This document shows, in pieces, positions 8,591 through 17,022 of a stretch of DNA of 29,207 nt. Every line of letters starts with the position of its first letter. Position 1 is the stretch's first letter. The stretch spans positions 1-29,207 of the forward strand of contig JAEWIY010000232.1 of assembly GCA_023386835.1 (NCBI GenBank), read 5' to 3'. The stretch is from Verrucomicrobiota bacterium. Lineage in GTDB: Bacteria; Verrucomicrobiota; Verrucomicrobiia; Opitutales; Opitutaceae. Under the pieces are notes generated by a model that saw nothing but the letters and a program-made list of their open reading frames with translations, did no database searches and was not told the origin of the DNA. A program made the translations under genes and the position numbers.

Positions 8591-9037
8591 TCACACGATG
8601 ACCTTCGCCAGAACCTAATCCCCGCAGCCAAGCTGCGTGGCCCAACCGGCCGATATTTTTATGCCCCTCCCGTTCAATTTACCGCCCCTTCCTGAAAGAA
8701 CTTTCCGGCATACTTTGGCCCGGCGGAACCCTCTGCGTAGCCGTCGCCAAAGGTCGACGTGTCAGGCACGTCGCAACCTAGGAGTCGGAATTCGTCCGAC
8801 CGAGTCTCGGCCGTCTAATGCCCGCGTGCCCATGCTGTATTTGAAATGCATGCGCGGCAATCTTCAGCACCTCGGTGAATTCGGCGGCTTCTGCCATTTG
8901 CCGCCGTCCTACTCGCAACTACTCCTACTCTGCGGATTCCCTTCCAGTTTGCGCGGCCTGCTGAAAGCCATCGCTCTACCATCGTGTACTCGGAGCGGAC
9001 TCATCACGCGCGTTTACCTCGAACATCGCGAATTCGC
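8591..9037 (+). pseudogene. Decayed SAM-dependent methyltransferase relic
   Basis: No intact gene fits this 447-base gap, but pieces of a class I methyltransferase appear in different frames. From the GTG at 8637 one frame reads AQPADIFMPLPFNLPPLPE, resembling the motif II region. Shifting frame near 8690 gives FLKELSGILWPGGTLCVAVA (from about 8689), the characteristic 'LKEL.R.L.PGGTL' methyltransferase motif, before a TAG at 8779. Back in the first frame, SQLLLLCGF near 8900 resembles the usual C-terminal 'LL...GF' segment. A 134-codon ORF (8637-9041) spans it but matches only parts, so I read the region as a frameshifted relic rather than an expressed gene. A sequencing indel is an alternative. 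Confidence 0.5.
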
Positions 9038-10102
9038 ATGAAAGTCTTCTCGGTGGTTGGCGCCCGTCCCCAATTCATAAAAGCCCGCCCACTATCGACC
9101 GCACTCGAAGCCTCAGGAGTAAGCGAATTTCTGCTCCACACCGGGCAACACTACGACGCCGGAATGTCTGAGCGCTTCTTCACCGAGCTGGGCCTGCGCT
9201 TACCCAACGTAAATCTCGGCATTGGCTCCGGCCCCCATGGCGCCCAAACCGGCCGGATGCTGGCCGGCATTGAGGAGCACCTTGTCCAATGGAAACCCGA
9301 CGTTCTCCTGATCTACGGAGACACCAACTCCACCGTCGCTGCCGCTCTCGCCGCCGCCAAACTCCACATCCCCATCGCCCACGTCGAGGCCGGACTCCGC
9401 AGCCGCAATCGGCGCATGCCCGAAGAAATTAACCGCGTCATCGCTGACCACCTCTCGGCCCGCCTTTATTGCCCCTCCGCCGAAGCTGCCGCGAACCTCA
9501 TTGCGGAAGGCATACACGACGGCGTCGAGATCGTCGGCGATGTCATGCACGACGCGCTCCGCTATTTCCTCCCCATCGCGATGCAACGATCAGACGTCCT
9601 CGACCGGCTCGCCCTCTCGGAGCGGAACTATCATGTGGCCACGTTGCATCGGGCCGACTTGACCGACGACGCCACCCTTTTGAAGGGTATGCTTTGCGCG
9701 CTCGGCGAACTGGATCGTCCCGTCATCCTCCCGCTTCATCCTAGAACACGCGCCCGGCTCGAAGCGCTCGCCTGGAGTCCGCCAGCCGGCTCCAAACTCC
9801 TATTGATCAGTCCTCTGGGCTACCTCGACATGCTCCGGATCGTCGCCTCTGCCGACCGTGTGATCACCGACTCGGGCGGGCTGCAAAAGGAGGCGTATTG
9901 GCTAAGACGTCCGTGCGTTACCCTGCGCGAAGAGACCGAATGGACGGAAACAGTGGCAGCAGGATGGAATCGGCTTGCAGGCACTTCCGCCTCAGCGCTT
10001 AGACAAGCGATCGGCATCGCCCCTGCGGCCGACCATCCGCCGCTCTACGGCGACGGGCACGCCGCTGGCCGCATTGTCGAAAGCCTCCACTCACTCGTCT
10101 AG
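9038..10102 (+). CDS. Non-hydrolysing UDP-sugar 2-epimerase, WbpI/WecB family
   Basis: This likely inverts C2 of UDP-2,3-diacetamido-glucuronate to give UDP-ManNAc3NAcA (WbpI role), or UDP-GlcNAc to UDP-ManNAc (WecB role). It has 354 residues and the family landmarks VGARPQFIKARP at 7-18, HTGQHYD at 34-40, YGDTNST at 93-99, AHVEAGLRS at 114-122, LHRAD at 203-207 and ITDSGGLQKEA near 286-296. The RRMPEEINR form at 125-133 is closer to WbpI-like enzymes than to enterobacterial WecB. ATG 9038 (MKVFSVVGARPQF) is the only start giving a normal N-terminus; upstream codons belong to the relic. With WbpB/D/E-like genes at the start of the cluster, WbpI is the better reading. Confidence 0.85.
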   Translation: MKVFSVVGARPQFIKARPLSTALEASGVSEFLLHTGQHYDAGMSERFFTELGLRLPNVNLGIGSGPHGAQTGRMLAGIEEHLVQWKPDVLLIYGDTNSTVAAALAAAKLHIPIAHVEAGLRSRNRRMPEEINRVIADHLSARLYCPSAEAAANLIAEGIHDGVEIVGDVMHDALRYFLPIAMQRSDVLDRLALSERNYHVATLHRADLTDDATLLKGMLCALGELDRPVILPLHPRTRARLEALAWSPPAGSKLLLISPLGYLDMLRIVASADRVITDSGGLQKEAYWLRRPCVTLREETEWTETVAAGWNRLAGTSASALRQAIGIAPAADHPPLYGDGHAAGRIVESLHSLV

Positions 10103-10111
10103 GTTCCCCGC

Positions 10112-10912
10112 GTGACGCCGGCCCACCTCGTCAAACGCCTACTGCAAGGCCGCCGTTCGTGGCTAGTCGGCGCGTTGCGCGACCGAATCCGTCCGGCCCA
10201 CCCCTCATTCTCCACCTCCGCCGCTCGCACATTGCTCGGCGGCACCGCTCTGGAAATCGGCGGCCCCAGCCGCTTGTTTCGCCCCGGAGGGGGGCTTCCC
10301 GCCTACGCCTGGCTTAAGCGAATTGACAACGTCAACTTCGCCGGAAGCACCGCCTGGGAGAGCGGCCTCCGCGAAGGCGGCGAATTCCGCTTTAACCGAG
10401 AGCTACCGGCCGGCAGGCAGTTCATCCGCGAGGCCGTATCGCTCGCCGGAATCGAGGACGCCGCCTATGACGCGATTCTCTCCTGCCACTGCCTTGAGCA
10501 CGTTGCCAATCCGCTGGCCGCCCTGTGCGAGTGGCGCCGCGTTACCCGGAAGGGCGGTTCGCTCGTCCTCGTCCTCCCTGATCCCGCGCGCACCTTCGAC
10601 CGCCGGCGGCCCGTAACCACACATAGCCACCTCGTATCTGACTATCAGCTACAAACCGGAGAGGGCGATCTCACCCACCTTGAGGAAGTGCTGACCTTGC
10701 ACGATCGTTCCCTCGACCCCGCAGCCGGCAACAGCGAAGATTTCGCCGCGCGCTCGCGCGCCAACGCCAAACATCGCTGCCTGCATCACCATGTGTTCAA
10801 TCTCGACCTCATCCGTGAGGCACTTGCCGAGACCGGATGGCTGGCGTTCAGCGCGGAAAAACTACCCCCGATTCACTTGGTCGCCTGGGCCGTCAATCCG
10901 CCCGATCCATGA
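10112..10912 (+). CDS. Class I SAM-dependent methyltransferase
   Basis: This probable sugar or glycan methyltransferase has 266 residues and starts at GTG 10112, nine bases after the epimerase stop. The SAM-binding motif I is LEIGGPS at 47-53. Motif II-III is recognisable as YDAILSCHCLEHVANP at 119-134, followed by WRRVTRKGGSLVLVLPD at 141-157. A basic, His-rich region near 222-232 (KHRCLHHHVFN) precedes the C-terminal segment and is typical of family members seen in LPS clusters. The TGA overlaps the next ATG as ATGA. The acceptor is unknown. The degraded relic at 8591-9037 is from the same broad superfamily, so this intact gene may have replaced it. Confidence 0.8.
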   Translation: MTPAHLVKRLLQGRRSWLVGALRDRIRPAHPSFSTSAARTLLGGTALEIGGPSRLFRPGGGLPAYAWLKRIDNVNFAGSTAWESGLREGGEFRFNRELPAGRQFIREAVSLAGIEDAAYDAILSCHCLEHVANPLAALCEWRRVTRKGGSLVLVLPDPARTFDRRRPVTTHSHLVSDYQLQTGEGDLTHLEEVLTLHDRSLDPAAGNSEDFAARSRANAKHRCLHHHVFNLDLIREALAETGWLAFSAEKLPPIHLVAWAVNPPDP

Positions 10913-12024
10913 GAATCGCCTACATCGGCCAAATGGCGGACGTCTCGTTCGCGTCCAGCATCGCGAAAAAGATCCGCTCGCAAGCCCTCGCGTGGATGGG
11001 GGCAGGCCACACAGCTCGTTACTTTTCCCTCGTTCCGACCATCGCGCCATGGCCCGGACTGGCTCCCCTGCGGGCCGAGCTAATCCCCCGAGGACTACCG
11101 GGCCAAAGATTTTTCCGCTCCCACGCTCTTTGCCGCGCCGTCCAAGCATGGCGGCCAGACCTCATCTACTTCCGCTACGCATATCACAGCCCGGGACTGC
11201 CTGCTCTGTTTCGCCGGATCCCCGGGGTGGCCGAGATCAACTCGGACGACAACTCCGAGTACGCGTTAAGCCTCTCCGCGCCGAAACGGATCTACCACCA
11301 TCTAACGCGCACTCGCATCTTAACCCCGCTCGCCGGACTCGTCCCCGTCACTCACGAGTTGGGAAGACGTTTCGCCTCCTTTGGTCATCCTTACAACGTC
11401 ATTGGCAATAGCGTCACTCTGACGGACTTTCCGCAGCTGCCTCCATCCGGCTCGTCCAATCGTCTGGTTTTTAATGGTTCCCCCGGCTCCCCTTGGCATG
11501 GCGTCGAGCGAATCGCCGAACTCGCTGCTTTATTCCCCGCCATGGGCTTCGACATCGTCGGCATTGACGGTCCTGCTTGGCGGACGCAGACCGGACGGTC
11601 GAGTCTCCCGAGCAACGTAAAGCTTCATGGCTACCTTTCGCCCGCCGCTTACGCACCGCTCATGGTCGGCGCAGTCGCCGCCATCGGCACCCTCGCCTTG
11701 TACAAAAACGGCATGCACGAAGGTTGTCCTCTCAAGGTCCGGGAATATCTTGCGTCCGGCCTGCCGGTCATAGGCGCGTGCGAAGACACTGACATACCCG
11801 ACGGAGCAGACTATTACCTGCGCCTGCCTAACGATCCGTCGCCGCTCGCGCCGCACCGCGATGCCATTGCCGCTTTCGTCGATCGATGGCGCGGCCGTCG
11901 AGTCCCTCGCGAATTGATCACTCATTTGGACACAAGCGTGAAAGAAACACGGCGCCTCGCGTTCATGGCGCGAGTGGCTTCCGATTGGCACGCCGCTAAC
12001 GGAATGGCGAAGCGCTCGACGTGA
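10909..12024 (+). CDS. Glycosyltransferase family 4-like (GT-B)
   Basis: This putative GT4 glycosyltransferase has 371 residues from ATG 10909, which overlaps the methyltransferase stop as ATGA. The N-terminal domain begins MRIAYIGQMADVSFASS and carries the PDLIYFRYAYHSPGLPAL segment at 83-100, similar to sugar transferases of LPS clusters. In the C-terminal domain LVFNGSPGSPWHGVERI matches the 'G.....KG.......' turn, and MHEGCPLKVREYLASGLPVI (269-288) is the donor-binding motif with the acidic residue and 'K..EYLA.G.PV'. It probably extends the lipid-linked repeat unit. The last codons overlap the next GTG start. Confidence 0.82.
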   Translation: MRIAYIGQMADVSFASSIAKKIRSQALAWMGAGHTARYFSLVPTIAPWPGLAPLRAELIPRGLPGQRFFRSHALCRAVQAWRPDLIYFRYAYHSPGLPALFRRIPGVAEINSDDNSEYALSLSAPKRIYHHLTRTRILTPLAGLVPVTHELGRRFASFGHPYNVIGNSVTLTDFPQLPPSGSSNRLVFNGSPGSPWHGVERIAELAALFPAMGFDIVGIDGPAWRTQTGRSSLPSNVKLHGYLSPAAYAPLMVGAVAAIGTLALYKNGMHEGCPLKVREYLASGLPVIGACEDTDIPDGADYYLRLPNDPSPLAPHRDAIAAFVDRWRGRRVPRELITHLDTSVKETRRLAFMARVASDWHAANGMAKRST

Positions 12025-12926
12025 CTCCCGCCGCTGTCGTCACCTTCCACCCGGACGGCGGATGGCCCGACCGACTGGATGCGCTTTCGCGCGAACACTC
12101 GCGCATTGTCGTCGTGGACAATTCCACATCATCGATTGCCCGAGGGTTCGTCACGGCAACAGCCGCAAGCCACCCTGGCATCGACGTTTATACCTTACCG
12201 ACCAATCTTGGTATCGGCGCCGCCCTCAACCTCGCCTTTACCAAGCTCGCTGCCGAGGGCCACTCGCGCGCGGTCGCGTACGATCAAGACAGCACTCCTG
12301 GGCCGCAATTTGTCGAGTCGTTGATTGCCACTGCCGTCGCGCGACCTTGCGTAGCGGTCGTCGGCGCCGTCTGGACAGATCCACAACGGCCCAACCAGCC
12401 CGCCCGCTTTCTTCGGGCGGCCGGGCCAGGTGGAATCGCATTCCGTCGCATCCCTGCCGAGCAAGACCTCTATGGTCTGATAAGCGTGATAATGTCGGGC
12501 AGCCTCTTTGACTTGAGCATTTGGCGCACGTTGAACGGATTCGATCCCGGTCTTTTCCTCGACTACGTGGACACGGACTACTGCCTGCGCGCCCGCCGTG
12601 CCGGCTACGAGATCGCCGCAGCTGCGGCTGCGACTCTGCTCCATCATCGCGGCGACAAACAGCCCGTGCGTCTGTTGGGCCAAACGTTTTTTCCCGCGCA
12701 CACTCCGCCCTTCCGTCTTCGGTCCCTGACGCGCAATCGCCTTCTTCTTTTCCGCCGCCACGGACTCCGCCCCTTCGCCTGGACGATGTACGAGTGCGCC
12801 TACGGCGCTAAGCTTCTCGCTGACGCCTTACTGTTTGAGGATCGCAAGGCGTCCCGCGTAGCTGCCATGTTACGTGGTCTCGGCGATGGTCTTCTTCACC
12901 GCGACGGTCCCGTGCGGTCAACGTGA
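12021..12926 (+). CDS. Glycosyltransferase family 2, rhamnosyltransferase-like
   Basis: This GT-A glycosyltransferase has 301 residues, starting at GTG 12021 inside the previous gene's stop (GTGA). The features are VVTFHPDG at the N-terminus, VVVDNS at 30-35, LPTNLGIGAALNLAFTK at 59-75 and the metal-binding DQD at 88-90 in AVAYDQDSTP. GFDPGLFLDYVDTDYCLRAR in the second half carries the acidic residues of the acceptor site. The 'N.GI..A.N' plus 'DQDS' pattern is typical of WbbL/RfbF-type rhamnosyltransferases, although no dTDP-rhamnose genes are present here. It is the last gene of the forward cluster; the following 50-base gap to the convergent gene shows no strong terminator. Confidence 0.84.
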   Translation: MTPAAVVTFHPDGGWPDRLDALSREHSRIVVVDNSTSSIARGFVTATAASHPGIDVYTLPTNLGIGAALNLAFTKLAAEGHSRAVAYDQDSTPGPQFVESLIATAVARPCVAVVGAVWTDPQRPNQPARFLRAAGPGGIAFRRIPAEQDLYGLISVIMSGSLFDLSIWRTLNGFDPGLFLDYVDTDYCLRARRAGYEIAAAAAATLLHHRGDKQPVRLLGQTFFPAHTPPFRLRSLTRNRLLLFRRHGLRPFAWTMYECAYGAKLLADALLFEDRKASRVAAMLRGLGDGLLHRDGPVRST

Positions 12927-12976
12927 TCCTGAACGTTATGGATTGTTGGAGCAAGCAACCAACCTGCGGCAGCTAT

Positions 12977-15073
12977 TCAATTCCCAGATCGCATCGAAGC
13001 AGCAGCCACATGAACATCCAATTCAGCAATCCTAGATGCTCTCCGGACGGCAACTAGTAGAAGTCCGGCGTAAATTGCAGCAGCTAGAAGGAACATGGCC
13101 TTTAAGCCGGTGATCATGGATAGCAGCTCTAGTAATCCACCAACCACCGCACCAAGTATGTTCCACCCAAATGCGACACCTACATCCTTCCGAGCTGCAA
13201 ATCTACTTGCAAAAGCGAACCCGGCTGCGGCGACGGGAATCCCGCAAATAAACGTAGCAAATGCGGTTTTAAGCCCCAGACCCGCAGGCGCTATGTGGTG
13301 GAGCGGGATACGCGATATACACGTCAGCGACACGACAACAACCCCAAGTGCCAATCTGGGGTCAACTGGTTTTCGATGGCTGATTAGCGTTGCGACCAGA
13401 ATCGCGAGAAGGATCGCCGCAAACACAAAGCCACTCGTCCGCCATGTTGCTCCGAACAACAGATTCAACTCTGTAACGAATGCCGTCTCCAAAAGGAGGA
13501 ATGCCGTTCCAAACGCAACCATCTCGACGTCCACACTTCCATCGCGCAGCACGGATTGACGCAGGGGCTTTGACAGCATCAAAATAAGGACTGCGGCGAA
13601 AAAAATGATAAACGCAGATACCGCCCAGTAAAATGTTGGAATAGATGGACCTCTCAGATACAGGAACGGCCAATCGTCTGTGGGCGTCGGCACACCCTCG
13701 AGAGCTTCGAGCTGGCGGTCACGAAAATCTTCGTTATCTCGCAAATGCTCCACCCCTGGTCCGGCCAAAAAAAGCTTATTGAAAAGGCCGTAGTGCCGCG
13801 AGTGGAGCAACGGAGGTGCTTCGAATGCAGTCGCGACAATACTAAACAGCCGCGCATCCATATCTCTATCAGCTGCCATAAACATTAAGGCGACCGCGCC
13901 TTCCTGGCTAAGTCGTGCCCTTGCCGCCTTTAGGCAGTCCACCGTATACACGAAGTTATCGAGCCGCACGTTAGAAAGTGCGGACAATCGGGTCATGGAG
14001 TCGAGCGTTCCGAATACAATGAGGTCAAAACGCAAATCCGTCCGCTCCAAAAACGCACGAGCATCGGTGTTATGGATCACCACACGGGGGTCGCGATAAG
14101 GCACAGCGGGATGCTCCTCGATACCCACCCTTAGGATCACCGGATCGATCTCAACTGCGTGTACCTCCGGCACACCGGCATCAAGCAGTACAGCCACGTC
14201 ATTGCCTGTTCCGGCCCCGAGCACTAACGCCCGGCGGGGCAAAGACCGTAGACTGCTTACGGCGATACGGTATCCAGCAGCAGTTTCTCGGACATTGTCA
14301 GGAACCGCACCGTGAGGCACGTGCCGAAGATCCAGAGCTACCTGATGCAGAGACCCGTTGGTGAGAATGTGTCGAGAGCCATTCTCTCCACGAACGACTC
14401 TTATGCCGTAATAGGGGCTATATAGATCGGAGTTCTCAAATCGGTTCACCGCCCATATTGAGAGTAACGCGGTTGCGACATAGGCCCCGACGGTGAATAC
14501 CGTTGGCCTGACAACGAAGAATCCAGCGGCCAAGGCTACGGAAAACCATACAACTGGGCCCGTACCCGTCTCCGCGAGCACCAAAAAGACGATTACGCCA
14601 CTTAGGGACCCGCCGAGGTCAATTGCGTAGCCAATGAGTGCGCGCTTTGCTTCCTTAAACACATTCAATCGCGCCGCAAGCTCGTAGCCAATTGGCAGGA
14701 AAGTGACAGTTACAATTGCGAAAATAGTGACGATCGGAAGAACCACGCTATTGATCACCACCGCGTCTTTTGGCATGTCATAGTAAAGAAGCCACAGGTG
14801 CTCAGATCTGTCCGAGGCGGTGAACACCACCTGGCCAAGGGTGAGACCCGCACCCACTACGAGCAGGAGTGCCCCGATCAGTTGAACACTGCCCGACCTC
14901 CGAATCAATGCACCCGCACCTAAACCTAGAAATGAGGCAATCAGGATCAAGTTTGGGAAATATGCTACCACGCGAACATGCGAAGGCAGCCAGCGAATCA
15001 GCGTAAGTTCGAGGCATAGAGCCGCGAACGAAACAAAAAATAGTTCAATACCTGTCCGACGAAGAGCAGTCAT
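12977..15073 (-). CDS. Membrane protein with spermidine-synthase-like domain
   Basis: This 698-residue protein has three parts. Residues 10-210 hold about seven hydrophobic segments, about 222-470 form a soluble Rossmann-like domain, and 481-676 hold roughly seven more transmembrane segments. The soluble part has the nucleotide-binding motif LVLGAGTGNDVAVLL (283-297) with acidic Glu308 after strand 2, and an LDSMTRLSALSNVRLDNFVY region at 357-376. The 'LDS...S.VRLDNFVYT' form characterises membrane proteins annotated as spermidine synthase-like. They lack the usual aminopropyltransferase 'D.TDP.GP' active-site loop, so polyamine synthesis is doubtful. It lies 12 bases downstream of the GT-C gene on the same strand and probably shares its transcript. 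Both are more AT-rich than their flanks. Confidence 0.7.
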   Translation of the reverse strand: MTALRRTGIELFFVSFAALCLELTLIRWLPSHVRVVAYFPNLILIASFLGLGAGALIRRSGSVQLIGALLLVVGAGLTLGQVVFTASDRSEHLWLLYYDMPKDAVVINSVVLPIVTIFAIVTVTFLPIGYELAARLNVFKEAKRALIGYAIDLGGSLSGVIVFLVLAETGTGPVVWFSVALAAGFFVVRPTVFTVGAYVATALLSIWAVNRFENSDLYSPYYGIRVVRGENGSRHILTNGSLHQVALDLRHVPHGAVPDNVRETAAGYRIAVSSLRSLPRRALVLGAGTGNDVAVLLDAGVPEVHAVEIDPVILRVGIEEHPAVPYRDPRVVIHNTDARAFLERTDLRFDLIVFGTLDSMTRLSALSNVRLDNFVYTVDCLKAARARLSQEGAVALMFMAADRDMDARLFSIVATAFEAPPLLHSRHYGLFNKLFLAGPGVEHLRDNEDFRDRQLEALEGVPTPTDDWPFLYLRGPSIPTFYWAVSAFIIFFAAVLILMLSKPLRQSVLRDGSVDVEMVAFGTAFLLLETAFVTELNLLFGATWRTSGFVFAAILLAILVATLISHRKPVDPRLALGVVVVSLTCISRIPLHHIAPAGLGLKTAFATFICGIPVAAAGFAFASRFAARKDVGVAFGWNILGAVVGGLLELLSMITGLKAMFLLAAAIYAGLLLVAVRRASRIAELDVHVAAASMRSGN

Positions 15074-15085
15074 GATTCGGGCGTT

Positions 15086-16954
15086 CTATGGCAACATTTG
15101 TATCCACAACCGTTCAAATTCGTTTCGTTCACCCCGTCGATCGTGAAGGGTCTTCTCGTCCACCGGCTCTGGGGTCCATGCAGGATCCAAGTTCGACACC
15201 TCAGCGACTCGGCTGATCCTCACTTGCTCGGCTGGACTGACCCAGAACCTCTTCACCTCCGACAACTCGAGGTTCGGTCCGGCCTCGTCTTTGACGCTGA
15301 CAACCCAATTACTTGAAGCGGGATCATAAAAATACCACTGCACGAAGAGCACTTCGTTAAACGTACCTGCCTGCCAATGAAATACGAACTGGGCCCAACG
15401 GGCTCGAAGCATGGCCGGTGAGATGCACGCATTATTCGACAGCAACCACACTCGCGCAGAATAGCCATCCACCACGAGCCTGTGTGTTGATCGATTATGT
15501 TCGCTCCAACGACGCAATCGTTCATGCAAAAATGCCGCACGATTATGCAGAAGCAGATCGTTGGCACGGAGTGCTGGCGCCGCGAAACTAAAAGCATAAA
15601 TTAGCAGGGCAACCACCCCGCAGCACCAAATCTTTGTAGGTGTCCGCAAAATTGCGAGGACCCCTACTATAGGTATAGCAAGCCAAAGCATCTCAGGAAT
15701 TGCCAGCCGTTGGGTCGCGAGATCGTCAAAATGCCCCCAAAAGTAGACCATCATCAGCCCCAGATGAAGCGTGAGCATCATCCACATTATATATGTGACA
15801 CACATAACTTCGCCACCGAACCCGTTCCTACGTTCCTTGTACGCCGCAAGTAGCCAAAACGGTATTGCTACAAAACCTGCAACAAAGAGAGGCGCGAAGT
15901 TTCCATCGGAAGGGCGGTCTGAGAGGAAAAAATTTAGAGCCCTGCCCAGGTTTTCGTAAAAGTAGCTCACACTGAAGGCCACACCCGCCGCTTCGGGTTT
16001 AGACTCAAGCTGCCAAGTTCCAGCAGCCTCAAAAACATGTTGCAGCCATAGTCGCGGCAACATGAGTGGCGCACAAGCAATCATTGTCCATGTAATGCAA
16101 GGACGGCGATTCAGCTTCCACGTATAGAGCGTGATCGCTGCGGCCGGCATTAGGATCAAAACGCTTTCGTATCGCACATTTGCTGCCATCACAGCCAACG
16201 CGGCAAGTAGTGAAAGTCCGGTCGAGGACCGGGTCTTTACGGCAACAATCCCTGCACACCACACGGAAGCGATCGCCGTAAGATTGAAAACCTCAAAACC
16301 CGGCCCATTTGCGTGATGGACAATTAAGGGAACCACCGAAACTAGAAGCGAAAGCAAGACGCCTCCCCATTCTCGGTGCAGCTCACGCCCGGCAATGAAT
16401 AATATCGCTGCTAATGCGACATAGCTAAGCCGACTGACTAGGACTGCATTTTCGAAACTGTACCCCTTAACGGTGTGAACAAGCGCCACCAACCAAGCGA
16501 AGTAGGCCGGCCGTTTGTCCACCTGTAAGTCGAGATCAACGAACTGGGGGCCGATCCAATGTGCCCGATTTAGTATTCCTGCCTCACGGTCGACGTAGAG
16601 CTGCCGGGACGTTTGAACCTGCAAAGTGTCGTCGTTGATGATACGCAGGCCCCCGTCTTGGACTCCAAACGCCATCCATACAGCAAACAGGATTACCAAG
16701 CCTGCAGAGACAACCTCAGAGCGCCTCCACCCGCCGAAGTTGCTTTGTCGGATGAGTCTCCAAATATTCCCAAGTATCAGGGCTGTCACACCCCAGTAAG
16801 CCCAGTAGGCAGTCTGCCGGTAGAGTTGAACCGCATAGGACCCTGTTACGGTCACAAGCCCAACTGCGGCAACAAAGGCCACAGCCAGCGCCAACAATAG
16901 TTGTCGCTGTCTGGTTTGCTTACATCGTCCGCATAGCCATTGGAGGCGCATCAT
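15086..16954 (-). CDS. GT-C-type integral membrane glycosyltransferase
   Basis: This is a polytopic membrane protein of about 622 residues with at least ten hydrophobic segments and a soluble C-terminal domain (about 490 onward). After the first segments it has a periplasmic acidic pair (Asp108/Asp109 of IINDDTLQVQTS), followed by KRPAYFAWLVALVHTVKGYS and a run ending FIAGRELHREWGG. This matches the layout of GT-C enzymes (GT39/ArnT/PMT-like), which use polyprenyl-phosphate sugars. The reading frame extends upstream to 16996, but that part lies inside the pilin terminator, so I place the start at the double ATG at 16954/16951. It may decorate a surface glycan or protein; the substrate is unknown. 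A Wzy-like role is possible. Confidence 0.65.
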   Translation of the reverse strand: MMRLQWLCGRCKQTRQRQLLLALAVAFVAAVGLVTVTGSYAVQLYRQTAYWAYWGVTALILGNIWRLIRQSNFGGWRRSEVVSAGLVILFAVWMAFGVQDGGLRIINDDTLQVQTSRQLYVDREAGILNRAHWIGPQFVDLDLQVDKRPAYFAWLVALVHTVKGYSFENAVLVSRLSYVALAAILFIAGRELHREWGGVLLSLLVSVVPLIVHHANGPGFEVFNLTAIASVWCAGIVAVKTRSSTGLSLLAALAVMAANVRYESVLILMPAAAITLYTWKLNRRPCITWTMIACAPLMLPRLWLQHVFEAAGTWQLESKPEAAGVAFSVSYFYENLGRALNFFLSDRPSDGNFAPLFVAGFVAIPFWLLAAYKERRNGFGGEVMCVTYIMWMMLTLHLGLMMVYFWGHFDDLATQRLAIPEMLWLAIPIVGVLAILRTPTKIWCCGVVALLIYAFSFAAPALRANDLLLHNRAAFLHERLRRWSEHNRSTHRLVVDGYSARVWLLSNNACISPAMLRARWAQFVFHWQAGTFNEVLFVQWYFYDPASSNWVVSVKDEAGPNLELSEVKRFWVSPAEQVRISRVAEVSNLDPAWTPEPVDEKTLHDRRGERNEFERLWIQMLP

Positions 16955-16969
16955 CTGATCATCATAGAT

Positions 16970-17001
16970 AAAAAAAAAGCCGCATGCTGGATGCATGCGG
17001 C
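16970..17001 (-). terminator. Intrinsic terminator of the pilin-like gene
   Basis: Read on the minus strand, GCCGCATGC pairs perfectly with GCATGCGGC around a five-base loop (16979-17001) and is followed at once by nine T residues. It lies 22 bases beyond the pilin stop codon. It separates the pilin transcript from the GT-C gene downstream on the same strand. Confidence 0.93.
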
Positions 17002-17022
17002 GAATGCTAAACCCGGGCCGAG

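Noticed and set aside
8637..9041. 134-codon ORF in the gap before the epimerase
   Set aside because: Only parts resemble a methyltransferase, and the strongest motif (LKELSGILWPGGTL) is in a different frame. It is treated as part of a relic, not as an intact gene.
12927..12976. Bidirectional terminator in the convergent gap
   Set aside because: Only weak short complementary stretches (TTGTTG, CAACC) are present and there is no T-tract, so no terminator is called.
16955..16996. N-terminal extension of the GT-C gene up to 16996
   Set aside because: The added residues are encoded by the pilin terminator hairpin and its poly-T tract, so translation from there is very unlikely.
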